Numbered from the stretch's first letter, positions 23,895 through 33,004 are shown. The stretch is 35,853 nucleotides of DNA from an uncultured Blautia sp. (GCA_900540785.1 UQHF01000036.1:1-35853); one strand, 5' to 3'. A program made the numbers and translations. Notes: generated from the letters alone by a model not told the origin.

Positions 23895-24851
23895 CCGGTA
23901 CCAGTAGCCTCCCTGCCTGCCCGGAACCTGAATTTCCCGGCTTTTTCGGAAAAAAGGAAATCCGAACATATTCGCCATAAAACGTTCCTGCTGGTCATAT
24001 ATGCCCGGCACACCGAGAATCTGCTGTCCGCTTTCTTTTGTGCAGAGAAGAAGATGTCCAAAATTATAATATCCATACAAAAGAAATCGGTTTTGTCGTA
24101 AGGGGCAGTTCTTTCTGGAAAAACAGGGGAGGTCGCCCGGCTTTATTTTTCTGCAGTTAAAAAAATCTCCGTCTTCAAAGGGCTCAAACGCTTCTCCCGG
24201 CATATGGCGTTCCTGCTGCACTTCTGTTGCAGTCACGTTCTCCTCTTCTGTGGGCAGCTCATTCTGCTCTGAGATTTCCGCCTCTGCTGCATTTTCTTTA
24301 TGAGACGATTCTTCTCTCATTTCTGTCTCTCTCTTCCCTTGTTCCGGTAATACTTTTTCGGCTTCTTCCCCTGCCCCTTTTTTGCTTTTCTCATCTGTCG
24401 TCTCTTTTAAGGTCTCTCCCTGTTCTTCCTCCATCTCTTTCTCCGGGCTGTCCTTTTCTGGAAATTCTTCAAACATCTCCGGTATAATTTCTATATCGTC
24501 CCATTCTGTCCCGAAGAATGCTCCAAGCTCTGTCAGAAACACCATCCCCCCAAGCTCTTCCAATGCCACCCTCTGGCCTCCTATGTTCCGGGGTGAAGTT
24601 TCCAGAATATGACTGACTCCGTTCGCCTCTGTTTTGCAGGAACCAAGGAGAATCCCTCTCATTTTTTTCTCCTCTCTTACAAAGGCATAGCTTTTACATT
24701 CTGTACCCGCCAAAATTCCCGGACACTGCAGATGCAGCTCCATCGTACACCGTTCTCCCCATGACTCTACTTTTACAAATCCACAGTTTTCCTCTTTCTT
24801 TCCTTTTCTGTATTCATATACATAAGCAACAAAACGCCTGTATTCTCCCAA
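23829..24851 (-). CDS. DUF6128-like protein with acidic linker
   Basis: 340 residues. An N-terminal domain (about 1-130: MGEYRRFVAYVYEYRKGKKEENCGFVKVE, with LQCPGILAGTECKSYAFVRE) and a C-terminal domain (about 225-340: GQQILGVPGIYDQQERFMANMFGFPFF) flank a very Glu/Lys-rich linker (about 135-222). The layout matches Lachnospiraceae proteins I associate with DUF6128, but no function is known. The start is a TTG with GGAGG 7 bases upstream; the nearby ATG is out of frame. The last 66 bases overlap the convergent nrdG-like gene. Confidence 0.6.
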   Translation of the reverse strand: MGEYRRFVAYVYEYRKGKKEENCGFVKVESWGERCTMELHLQCPGILAGTECKSYAFVREEKKMRGILLGSCKTEANGVSHILETSPRNIGGQRVALEELGGMVFLTELGAFFGTEWDDIEIIPEMFEEFPEKDSPEKEMEEEQGETLKETTDEKSKKGAGEEAEKVLPEQGKRETEMREESSHKENAAEAEISEQNELPTEEENVTATEVQQERHMPGEAFEPFEDGDFFNCRKIKPGDLPCFSRKNCPLRQNRFLLYGYYNFGHLLLCTKESGQQILGVPGIYDQQERFMANMFGFPFFRKSREIQVPGRQGGYWYRLINSPDFHYGDGFQKNGTKVR

Positions 24852-24973
24852 AATATGCCCTCCATTGATTCTTCTGTCTTTAAAATATATGACTCCTCTT
24901 TCCTTTCATGCCCTGTCTTTTTCATTTCCCAACTGCCGGCACCAAAATTTTTTAATTTTTTTCATTTTTTTGC

Positions 24974-25002
24974 TTGACAACTACATAAAAACCAGATATA
25001 AT
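24974..25002 (+). promoter_or_regulatory. consensus promoter of tRNA-Pro
   Basis: TTGACA (24974-24979), exactly 17 bp, TATAAT (24997-25002), 15 bases before the tRNA 5' end. A full sigma-A consensus. Confidence 0.9.
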
Positions 25003-25017
25003 AGCTCTTGCAGTTGA

Positions 25018-25091
25018 CGAAGCGTGGCTCAGTTTGGTAGAGCGCTGCGTTCGGGACGCAGAGGTCGTGGGTTCGAATCCCGTCGCTTCGA
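25018..25091 (+). tRNA. tRNA-Pro (anticodon CGG)
   Basis: A complete cloverleaf: acceptor CGAAGCG/CGCTTCG, D arm GCTC/GAGC with AGTTTGGTA loop, anticodon stem CTGCG/CGCAG with loop TTCGGGA (anticodon CGG, reading CCG), T arm GTGGG/CCCGT with TTCGAAT, discriminator A. The CCA end is not encoded. It has a perfect promoter and a terminator, and stands alone. Confidence 0.96.
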
Positions 25092-25100
25092 CTGATTAAA

Positions 25101-25134
25101 AAACCTTGAAAACATATGTTTTCAAGGTTTTTTT
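25101..25134. terminator. bidirectional terminator between tRNA-Pro and lacI
   Basis: AACCTTGAAAAC (25102-25113) and GTTTTCAAGGTT (25118-25129) form a 12-bp stem with an ATAT loop, with T7 after it on the plus strand and T6 after it on the minus strand. It can end both the tRNA transcript and the arabinofuranoside operon. Confidence 0.92.
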
Positions 25135-25141
25135 ATTGCGA

Positions 25142-26173
25142 TTATTCTTTTATTTTTCGAACAGAGTTACGTTCCACAAGTAAGCACTCCATATCATATG
25201 TACTGCTTACTTCTTCCTCTTTTATTTTGCGAAGAATGATCTCTCCTGCCTGATAACCAATATCATGCAGCGGTAAATTAATTGTCGTCAAGCTGGGATT
25301 ATAATATTCTGAAACATTTCGATTGTCATAGCCTGCCACAGAAACATCCTGCCCGGGAACCATTCCCTTTTCATATAACAAATCATAAACACCACCAGCC
25401 ATTAAATCATTCATACAAAAAATTGCTGTGACGTTCTCCTTTAACAGTTCTTCTGCTATATCATGACCGGATTTTCTGTCCCAATCTCCATAACAAACCA
25501 ACTCAGGATTATAAAGAATCCCATTATCATACATTGCTTTCTGACAGCCTCTCAAACGGCTCTGTGTATGAAGACTCTCTTTTTTTCCTCCTATAATTCC
25601 AATTCTTGTATGACCCTGACTCACAATATAATTCATAATCTCGTATCCGCCATGCGTATCATCTACAACAACGGAAGGAATGGAATCTGTATTCGTGTAA
25701 CCATATGCCACAACCGCTGGCACTTCCAGTTCTTCCGGAATACATTCAATGAGACGTTCATGTGCCGCCACATAGATGATTCCATCTACCCGTTTTGCTA
25801 CTAATTTTTTTATTTCTTCTGATACAAAATCAAAGTATTCATTATTGTGATAATAAACGTCCTGGTATTTTTTATACAGGCGAAGATTCGTCAACAAAAT
25901 CTGATAATTTTCTTTCTCACAATATTCCGTGATTCCATCTACTATTTCCGGCATTGTAAAGACTGTCATATCTTCAATAATAACGCCCACTGTTTTCGTG
26001 TATTTCATTTTCAGATTCTGCGCTATATAATTAGGACGATAGTCCATTTCTTCTATTTTATCCAAAATCAGTTTTCTTGTTTCTTCACTGGCTCCAGGTT
26101 TATTATGCAAAATATTGGATACTGTTGTAATAGATACATTGCAAGCTTTTGCAATCTCTTTTATTGTTGCCAT
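25142..26173 (-). CDS. LacI family regulator of the arabinofuranoside locus
   Basis: 343 residues. Helix-turn-helix TIKEIAKACNVSITTVSNILHNKPG at the N-terminus, hinge EMDYRPNYIAQNLKMKYTKTVGVII, then an effector domain with VAGYDN near residue 285. Last gene of the minus-strand arabinofuranoside cluster, 115 bases after GH51, and ended by the shared terminator. The three TATAAAACGTTTTATA sites before GH127 have the symmetry and CG centre expected for this family, so they are its probable targets. Effector is inferred to be arabinose or an arabino-oligosaccharide. ATG with GGAGG upstream. Confidence 0.88.
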   Translation of the reverse strand: MATIKEIAKACNVSITTVSNILHNKPGASEETRKLILDKIEEMDYRPNYIAQNLKMKYTKTVGVIIEDMTVFTMPEIVDGITEYCEKENYQILLTNLRLYKKYQDVYYHNNEYFDFVSEEIKKLVAKRVDGIIYVAAHERLIECIPEELEVPAVVAYGYTNTDSIPSVVVDDTHGGYEIMNYIVSQGHTRIGIIGGKKESLHTQSRLRGCQKAMYDNGILYNPELVCYGDWDRKSGHDIAEELLKENVTAIFCMNDLMAGGVYDLLYEKGMVPGQDVSVAGYDNRNVSEYYNPSLTTINLPLHDIGYQAGEIILRKIKEEEVSSTYDMECLLVERNSVRKIKE

Positions 26174-26288
26174 AACAGCCCTCCGTATTTTACTTTTCAG
26201 TATATTTTTTCTTTTTATAACATATCATACATTTCTGCTGCCCGGCAACTATTATCCGGAAATTCCTTCGCAAGTTCTCTTTTCGTTA

Positions 26289-27800
26289 TTATTTTTTCCC
26301 AAACCGAATCACATTCCAGCTTCCGCGCTCCAGAACAACAGAAACTACACCCTGTTCTGCCGGATTCACTGCCTTCGCACAGGGTATGATCTTTTCCTCA
26401 CCGGCACTGTTGCACAGTTTCAGATCATGGCTGTGAAGAGTCAGATGTTCCAGACCTTTATAACCCGCAAAACTCCTCATATCCATATCCAGTTCCAAAT
26501 CTTCCTCAAGATTCCTGTTTACGGCAAACACCGTAACCTCTTCCTTTTCCTCATTATAAACAGCCACTGCTTCCACATCTGTTATTTCCCCGTGTTTTGC
26601 CGTTTTATGGACCGGAGATTTCAGTACTGGCATAAGAGCTGTTCCTCTTCCATAACGTGAGGCATGAAGGAAAGGATAATAAATCGTCTGCTTCCATGCA
26701 CCTCCATCTGTCTCAGTCATGATTGGCGCAATTACATTTACAAGCTGCGCCAGACATGCCACTTTCACTCTGTCCGCATGTTTCAGCAATGTTATGAGCA
26801 TCAGACCTACCATCAGAGCATCCTCAAAAGTATATTTATCTTCCAACAAATGCGGAGCTTTTTGCCACGGGTGATTGTTCATAATATCATCATCTTCTTC
26901 ATTTGAATGGAACCATACATTCCACTCGTCAAAACTGATATTAATGTCTTTTTTTCCACGTTTTTTTGCTTTTACATAATCGCAGGTACTGATTACCGTC
27001 TGAATAAACCGTTCCATATCATCAGACTGCGCCAGATAATCATTGCTATCATTATCTCTGTTTCCATAATACTGATGCAGAGAAATATAATCTACATAAT
27101 CATATGTATGCTCAAGTGTCACAGCTTCCCATTCCGGAAAAGTAGGCATATCAATATAGGAACTTCCACAGGAAACCAGTTCAATAGAAGGATCAATAAG
27201 CTTCATAGCTTTTCCTGTTTCTGCTGCCAGACGTCCGTATTCTTCCATAGTTTTATGACCTATCTGCCAGGGACCGTCCATCTCGTTTCCCAAACACCAC
27301 AATTTAATATTGTATGGCTCCTTCACCCCGTGGCTGATACGAAGATCACTATATTTGGAACCAGACGGATGGTTACAGTATTCCAGCAGGTTACACGCAT
27401 CCTGTATTCCCCTTGTCCCTAAATTTACAGCCATCATCACTTCTGAATTCACCATATGTGCCCAACGGGAAAATTCATGCAGACCCACTTCATTTGTTTC
27501 TGTACTTCTCCATGCCAGTTCCAGGCGGTGCGGTCTGTCTTTTACAGGGCCTACACTATCTTCCCAAAAGAAATTGGACACAAAATTTCCTCCCGGATAA
27601 CGGATTACAGGAACATTTAATTCCTTTACCAGATCCATTACATCTTTACGATAACCATATTCATCAGCAGAATAATGACCCGGCTGATAAATTCCCTCAT
27701 ATACTGCCCGTCCAAGATGTTCAATAAAAGAACCGAAAATCCGTTTGTCTACCGGAGCAACCACAAAATCTTTATCAATAATCATTTTTGCTGTCTTCAT
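26289..27800 (-). CDS. abfA: GH51 alpha-L-arabinofuranosidase
   Basis: 503 residues. The N-terminal half is a (beta/alpha)8 barrel: FGSFIEHLGRAVYEGIY, VPVIRYPGGNFVSNFFWEDSVGP, acid/base E173 in LGNEMDG, and nucleophile E292 in SFDEWNVW. These match E175 and E294 of Geobacillus AbfA. A beta-sandwich follows from about residue 385. It removes alpha-L-arabinofuranosyl groups from imported arabino-oligosaccharides; no signal peptide, so cytoplasmic. The ATG at 27800 (MKTAKMI) is preferred to the upstream one because GGAGG lies 12 bases before it and this gives the family N-terminus. It follows the permeases and precedes lacI. Confidence 0.93.
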   Translation of the reverse strand: MKTAKMIIDKDFVVAPVDKRIFGSFIEHLGRAVYEGIYQPGHYSADEYGYRKDVMDLVKELNVPVIRYPGGNFVSNFFWEDSVGPVKDRPHRLELAWRSTETNEVGLHEFSRWAHMVNSEVMMAVNLGTRGIQDACNLLEYCNHPSGSKYSDLRISHGVKEPYNIKLWCLGNEMDGPWQIGHKTMEEYGRLAAETGKAMKLIDPSIELVSCGSSYIDMPTFPEWEAVTLEHTYDYVDYISLHQYYGNRDNDSNDYLAQSDDMERFIQTVISTCDYVKAKKRGKKDINISFDEWNVWFHSNEEDDDIMNNHPWQKAPHLLEDKYTFEDALMVGLMLITLLKHADRVKVACLAQLVNVIAPIMTETDGGAWKQTIYYPFLHASRYGRGTALMPVLKSPVHKTAKHGEITDVEAVAVYNEEKEEVTVFAVNRNLEEDLELDMDMRSFAGYKGLEHLTLHSHDLKLCNSAGEEKIIPCAKAVNPAEQGVVSVVLERGSWNVIRFGKK

Positions 27801-27841
27801 TACGTTATGTAACCTCCTGCACATATTTTGTCTTTTCTATT

Positions 27842-28690
27842 TTAGCCTTTTACAGCCCCTGCTGTCATACCTTCAATAAAATATTTCTGGAAACACATAA
27901 ATAAAATGAAAATTGGTAAAATAGAGAAAAATGAACCAACTATCAAAAGATCATAATTATTCCCATAAGGAGTAATCAATGTATTTAAACCTATCGGCAA
28001 TGTATACTTCTCTTCTGAACGAAGTACCAGAAGCGGCCACAAAAAGTTATTCCAACTGTTCATTCCGTTTAAAATAGCCATAGCTGCAAATGACGGTTTC
28101 ATAATAGGCACAATAAGCCGGAAGAAAATTCCATACTCACTGGCTCCATCAATTCTTCCCGCTTCAATAATAGCAAGGGGTACAGAGCTTAAAAACTGCC
28201 GGAAGAAAAAGATAGTGGAAGCATGTGCCAAAAACGGCAGCATAATTGCAGAATACTGATTACTCAATCCCATGTCATTAATCTGCGTATACAGAGGAAG
28301 CATTAAGATTTCAAAAGGAATGGACATAATCAGAAGCACACATACAAACAATACATTTTTCCCCTTAAACTCATACGCAGCAAATCCATATCCCACAAAC
28401 GCACTTACAACCAAAGTAAGCACCACCTGTATAACCGTCAACAGTATACTGTTCCAGAACCATACAAAATACCTGCTTTCTGTAAAAAGCATTTTCCAGT
28501 TATCCAGATTCATCTTTTCAAATTCCAATTTCAAATTCAGGCCATTTCGAAGGAGTTCTGTTCCATCTTTAAAAGAACCGATAAAAATAGCCCAAATAGG
28601 AATCAGGATCAAAATCGCCAGAATTACAAAAAAGAGGAACATAAGAACAGAAAATATCTTCTCTTTTTTTCTTCTTCCTGTTTTACCCAT
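27842..28690 (-). CDS. carbohydrate ABC permease, AraQ/MalG type
   Basis: 282 residues with six membrane segments. The EAA loop AIIEAGRIDGASEYGIFFRLIVPIMKP and the C-terminus FQKYFIEGMTAGAVKG are typical of the MalG/AraQ class. It starts 2 bases after the partner permease stop. With that partner it would import arabinose-containing oligosaccharides; the ATPase must be encoded elsewhere. Confidence 0.92.
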   Translation of the reverse strand: MGKTGRRKKEKIFSVLMFLFFVILAILILIPIWAIFIGSFKDGTELLRNGLNLKLEFEKMNLDNWKMLFTESRYFVWFWNSILLTVIQVVLTLVVSAFVGYGFAAYEFKGKNVLFVCVLLIMSIPFEILMLPLYTQINDMGLSNQYSAIMLPFLAHASTIFFFRQFLSSVPLAIIEAGRIDGASEYGIFFRLIVPIMKPSFAAMAILNGMNSWNNFLWPLLVLRSEEKYTLPIGLNTLITPYGNNYDLLIVGSFFSILPIFILFMCFQKYFIEGMTAGAVKG

Positions 28691-28692
28691 TA

Positions 28693-29586
28693 TTATCTGT
28701 CCTCCTTTTTAAACATACCGGAAGCTGTAAGCTGAACTAAATTCACTGCCATAATAATTACTAACAGTACAATTCCTACTGCTGAAGCATAACCAAGCGC
28801 ATTTTTCTCAATCCCCTGTCTGTAAAGATAACCTACTATAGTAAGTCCTACATTCTGAGGAGAATTGTTTCCCTTCCACAGCATATAGCTTTCTGTAAAC
28901 ATGGCAAGTCCGCCATAAATACTGATTGTAAGCACATATATCATAGTTGGCTTTAAAAGCGGAACAGAAATCTTAAAAAATTTCTGCCAGGCATTTGCGC
29001 CATCAATAGATGCAGATTCGTATAATTCTCCCGGAATACTCTGTAGCCCTGAAAGAAAATAGAGCATATTTACTCCCATCCATCTCCAACACCCAAGAGC
29101 CAAAAGAGCCGCCAGTGCTGTTCCCGCCTGTTTCAGCCATTTTATCGGTTCATTACCAAACATCATCGCAATCTGATTTAAAAGCGCACCATCTGTTTCA
29201 CCAAAAATCAGCCGGAAAATCGTGCCAGCTACTACAACAGAAGTCAGCGCCGGAATAAATAAAGCAGATTTAAAAAATTCTTTTCCTTTCATCAGCTTAC
29301 TGTTAATCATGTATGCCAGAAGCATAGGGACAGGAATTAATAAAATCAATGTGCCAACCATGTATTTTGTACTGTTTGCCACAGCTTTTAAAAACACTCT
29401 ATCTGTAAGCAGACGTTTATAATTGTCTATTCCTATCCACTCGGTCTGACCAGGAAGAATTTTTTGAAAACTCATAATTCCCGCTTTTCCAAGGGGAACA
29501 ATCCAAAAGATTAAAAATGTCAGAATAAATGGAAGGATAAAGACATACGGTGCAACTTTTTTTGAATAAATAAATTTTTTAAACAT
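28693..29586 (-). CDS. carbohydrate ABC permease, AraP/UgpA type
   Basis: 297 residues with six membrane segments. The EAA loop reads ELYESASIDGANAWQKFFKISVPLLKP. LPFILTFLIFWIVPLGKAGIMSFQ is the usual first-segment pattern. Its start is separated from the binding protein gene by about 100 bases holding a hairpin. It forms the channel with the downstream AraQ-type subunit. Confidence 0.92.
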   Translation of the reverse strand: MFKKFIYSKKVAPYVFILPFILTFLIFWIVPLGKAGIMSFQKILPGQTEWIGIDNYKRLLTDRVFLKAVANSTKYMVGTLILLIPVPMLLAYMINSKLMKGKEFFKSALFIPALTSVVVAGTIFRLIFGETDGALLNQIAMMFGNEPIKWLKQAGTALAALLALGCWRWMGVNMLYFLSGLQSIPGELYESASIDGANAWQKFFKISVPLLKPTMIYVLTISIYGGLAMFTESYMLWKGNNSPQNVGLTIVGYLYRQGIEKNALGYASAVGIVLLVIIMAVNLVQLTASGMFKKEDR

Positions 29587-29619
29587 ATCTCTTCTATCCT
29601 CCTGCGTCTGAATCTGGTA

Positions 29620-29651
29620 CGGCAGAAGCCGTATTTTTACTGCCTCTGCCG
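29620..29651 (-). other. intercistronic hairpin between binding protein and permease
   Basis: CGGCAGA (29620-29626) pairs with TCTGCCG (29645-29651), and an alternative stem TACGGC/GCCGTA (29618-29633) shares bases with it. No T-run follows on the minus strand. Placed after the binding-protein stop codon, it may protect the upstream mRNA or reduce readthrough so that the binding protein exceeds the permeases. Confidence 0.45.
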
Positions 29652-29689
29652 CTGTTTTATTTCATCTGTTATTTGCTTAATCAAATTTT

Positions 29690-31000
29690 TTATTCTCCCA
29701 GCTCATTAATTAAATTGTCCTGAGAGAAATCAAGCGCTTCCTGAACATCTTGTCCTTCTTCAAAAATAGCATTTAAAGTCACCGTACTAAATTCCGTATT
29801 AATAGATGCATACTTTGGAGATGACATAGATGCCAGACCACCAATATTGTCTGTCATTTCATTTAATACATCAAATGGGTTGTTTACAAAATATTTTACA
29901 TAAATATTATCCGGGTTATGAGTTACTTCTTCATTTGTCCAGATGCTCTTGTTGCACGGATCAAATCCAAGGCTATTCCAAATCTCAATATTTCCCTCTT
30001 CAGAAAGTTTTGCGTATGCAAGAAACTCTGCTGCCAGCTCTGCATTTTCTTTTCCAGCTACTACAGAAGTTCCTGTTCCACCACCGCCAACACTTTTTAC
30101 AGTTCCATTTTCATCAAATACAGGAGGAGCTGCAATGGCAATTTTTCCCTCCAGGTCAGGCATATAACTTGTATAACGTGACATCTGCCACATCGGCATA
30201 ATAGCAACTGCATAATCACCATTATTAAACGCTCCGTATGCTTCCTCTTTATCAGGATTTCCTTCTGGAACTGTTGCGATTGCTCCTGCATCCTGCATAT
30301 CTTTCAATGTAGAAGCTGCCTTTGCAACTGTCTCACTGTTTACTGCAAGTTTGCCATCTTCATCCAGATAATCGCCTCCCAGCTCAGCCATCATAAGATT
30401 CATAGTCCAAAGCGCACTTGTATCAGCAGTACCAAATTCTGCACCTGTCTCCTCATGATACTTTGCACCCGCCTCTTTAAAATCATCCCATGTTTTAATG
30501 GTAGTATAGTCAATGCCTGCCGCTTCCAGAAGTTCTGTATTATAAAAAGCTACTGTTGTTCCTACATGTGTGGGCAGCCCATATAATTTTCCGTCTTTGC
30601 TGTACAGTTCAAATCTTGATTCTACCATATCATCTCTATATGGTGCTGCAACATCTGTTAAATCCATCAAAAGAGGTTCACCCTGTGTAAAGTTAGAAAA
30701 CTTACCCTGTTCAATGTCTACAAAATCCGGTGTTCCTTCTCCTGCATTTAACGCAATCTGAAGTTTATTGTGCATATCATCGTAAGGCATAACATTTACA
30801 TTAATTTCCACCTGTTTATCCGGATTTGCTTCATTCCATTTTTCAGCCATTGTCTCATAGAATGTACCATGTACTTCTGTAAAAGTCCAAAATTCCAGAG
30901 GGGTCGCTTTTTCCGCTGCACTTACTGTTGCAGTACCTGCCATGCTTCCTGTTACCATTGCTGCGCCAAGAAGAGCAGCCATTATCTTTCTCTGCTTCAT
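29690..31000 (-). CDS. extracellular sugar-binding protein of ABC importer, no lipobox
   Basis: 436 residues. LEFWTFTEVHGTFYETMAEKWNEANPDKQVEINVNVMPYDDMHNKLQIAL and the later PTHVGTTVAFYNTELLEAAGID are typical of family-1 sugar-binding proteins. The N-terminal signal (MKQRKIMAALLGAAMVTGSMAGT) has the lipoprotein form SMAG but threonine where cysteine should be; a signal peptidase I site (VSA before AEK, about 28/29) is the alternative. It may be secreted or loosely bound instead of lipid-anchored. It should bind arabino-oligosaccharides for the two permeases downstream. Good GGAGG before the ATG. Confidence 0.88.
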   Translation of the reverse strand: MKQRKIMAALLGAAMVTGSMAGTATVSAAEKATPLEFWTFTEVHGTFYETMAEKWNEANPDKQVEINVNVMPYDDMHNKLQIALNAGEGTPDFVDIEQGKFSNFTQGEPLLMDLTDVAAPYRDDMVESRFELYSKDGKLYGLPTHVGTTVAFYNTELLEAAGIDYTTIKTWDDFKEAGAKYHEETGAEFGTADTSALWTMNLMMAELGGDYLDEDGKLAVNSETVAKAASTLKDMQDAGAIATVPEGNPDKEEAYGAFNNGDYAVAIMPMWQMSRYTSYMPDLEGKIAIAAPPVFDENGTVKSVGGGGTGTSVVAGKENAELAAEFLAYAKLSEEGNIEIWNSLGFDPCNKSIWTNEEVTHNPDNIYVKYFVNNPFDVLNEMTDNIGGLASMSSPKYASINTEFSTVTLNAIFEEGQDVQEALDFSQDNLINELGE

Positions 31001-31033
31001 AATAAAATTCCTCCTTGATTTTTATAAAATATT

Positions 31034-32983
31034 TTAAATATGAATTGCTTCTTTTAACCACACTGCCATTTCTCCTGGCGTCCGATTACACCAGTAGCAA
31101 TATGGAATCGCTGTAAGTTCTGTGTCTTCGTAAAAAGCTTCACATTCCTGATAAAGTTTTCCCTCTTTCCAGTTCTCTTCCTTCAAACGTTTGCCTTTTA
31201 AGCGAATCACACAGCACCCCTTAAATAAGTCTTCTCTATATTCTTCTTTCGGCGTCTGTACAGTATCTACAAAAATTTCTGAAAGATTCTGTCCATTATC
31301 TGTTTCCTCCAGGCAATACACAAGAGGCCCTTTCATCACCGCAACTTTGCCTGCATCTGCTCTCACATTTGGATTCGCCCGAATAAATCGAACAGGGAGT
31401 TCAAACTTTATTGAAAATTCTGTAATTCCCTCAGAACTCTCCAACATCAAATATCCTTTTTCTACGTTTAAATTAGATACCTCTGCCCCATTCATATACA
31501 CCTGGTATTTTTTCACATACTCTGGAATACGAAGTGCCAGTTTCCAGTTTTGGGCTGTACTTTCTGCCTTCATTTTTATCATTCCATCAAAAGGAAATTT
31601 CGTCTCTGTTTTAACTTCTACTCTGCCATTTTCCAAATCCACCTCTGCTTTATTTGAAAGATAGAGATTCGTATATAAAGTATTTCCTTCTTTCATGTAA
31701 ATGTACTGCCCCAATGATGCCAGCGTTCTTGCTATATTAGGAGGACAACATGCTACTCCAAACCACTTCTGGCGAACTGGTTTTACATGTTCCTTAGATG
31801 TACGTTCCAGACAGTTATCTGGCCAGACCTCCAGAGGATTTACATAGAAAAAGCTTTTTCCGTCCATAGCAATCCCACTCAATACGGTATTATAAAGAGC
31901 CAGTTCCGCTATATCCATATAGGAAGCGTCTTTTTTTATTTCCGTCATACGTTTGGCAAACAGGGCAAGTCCTATAGATGCACATGTTTCTGAATAGTTG
32001 CTGTCATTAGGTAAATCGTAATCTGTTGTAAAACGCTCCAGCAAACCGGAAGAACCGATGCTGCCGGTAAGATACATACGCTTTTTTGTAAGGTTCTCCC
32101 AAAGCCTGTCGCATGCTTCTAAAAGCTCGCTGTCTTCATACTCATACGCCAGATCTGCCATTGCACAATACATATATACAGCTCTTACAGCATGTCCCTC
32201 TGCCGTCTCCTGTGATCTTACCGGAAGATGACATTGGGAATATTTAAGGTCATATCCTGAAAATTCCGGAAATATCTGCTGATACAGAGGTTTCTTTTCT
32301 TCTTCCTCAAAATAATTTGGATTTTCTCCCCTTACATCAATAAAATATTTTGCCGTTTCCAGATATTCCTTTTTCTTTGTTATCCTGTATAGCTTAACCA
32401 ATGCCAGCTCTATTTCCTGATGCCCTGGATAACCATGAATTTTCCCATCTTCCGACCCGAAAGTTTGCACGATCAAATCTGCAAATTTTGACACGATTTC
32501 AATAAATTTCTTTTTTCCTGTCGCTTGATAATAGGCAACCGCCGCCTCTATCATATGTCCGGCAGTGTAAAGCTCATGTCCCTCTTTCAAATTAGTCCAG
32601 CGAAGCTCCGGAGCTTTAATAGTAAAATACGTATTCAGATAACCGTCCTCACACTGAGCCCTTCCTATTAAATCAATCGTTTCATCCGCTATTTTTTCCA
32701 GATCCTCATCTCGGTGTACAGAGAGGCTATATCCTACTGCTTCCAGCCATTTTGCAACATCTGTATCCTGAAATACAGCCCCTTTAAATTCTCCTGATGA
32801 TTCTCCTGCCGCAATTTTGAAGTTTGCAATACAATGACTGGTTTCCACACCTTCTATTTCATCATTTAAAATCCCCCATTGATAAGGAATGATTACCTGT
32901 CTTACCAACTCAGTATACTTATTCCAAAATAAATCCTGAATTTCTATATTCCCGAGCGGCAGGGAATTTAATTTCCCTTTCAT
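31034..32983 (-). CDS. GH127 beta-L-arabinofuranosidase (HypBA1-like)
   Basis: 649 residues. The enzyme core contains LPNDSNYSETCASIG and FGVACCPPNIAR. By numbering from the second ATG, E332, C334, C412 and C413 correspond to the zinc ligands of Bifidobacterium HypBA1 (E338, C340, C417, C418), with C412 as nucleophile and E316 (LLERF) as acid/base. The C-terminal part is beta-sandwich. It cleaves beta-L-arabinofuranosides such as those on hydroxyproline-rich plant glycoproteins; cytoplasmic, as no signal is present. The adjacent ATG at 32986 is only 2 bases from GGAGG, so 32983 is chosen. First gene of the arabinofuranoside operon. Confidence 0.92.
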   Translation of the reverse strand: MKGKLNSLPLGNIEIQDLFWNKYTELVRQVIIPYQWGILNDEIEGVETSHCIANFKIAAGESSGEFKGAVFQDTDVAKWLEAVGYSLSVHRDEDLEKIADETIDLIGRAQCEDGYLNTYFTIKAPELRWTNLKEGHELYTAGHMIEAAVAYYQATGKKKFIEIVSKFADLIVQTFGSEDGKIHGYPGHQEIELALVKLYRITKKKEYLETAKYFIDVRGENPNYFEEEEKKPLYQQIFPEFSGYDLKYSQCHLPVRSQETAEGHAVRAVYMYCAMADLAYEYEDSELLEACDRLWENLTKKRMYLTGSIGSSGLLERFTTDYDLPNDSNYSETCASIGLALFAKRMTEIKKDASYMDIAELALYNTVLSGIAMDGKSFFYVNPLEVWPDNCLERTSKEHVKPVRQKWFGVACCPPNIARTLASLGQYIYMKEGNTLYTNLYLSNKAEVDLENGRVEVKTETKFPFDGMIKMKAESTAQNWKLALRIPEYVKKYQVYMNGAEVSNLNVEKGYLMLESSEGITEFSIKFELPVRFIRANPNVRADAGKVAVMKGPLVYCLEETDNGQNLSEIFVDTVQTPKEEYREDLFKGCCVIRLKGKRLKEENWKEGKLYQECEAFYEDTELTAIPYCYWCNRTPGEMAVWLKEAIHI

Positions 32984-33004
32984 CATTTCCTCCTTTCCCC
33001 GATT

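Noticed and set aside
31020..31043. TAAAATATTTTA palindrome before the binding protein gene
   Set aside because: It lacks the CG centre of the three clear operators and arises easily in A+T-rich DNA.
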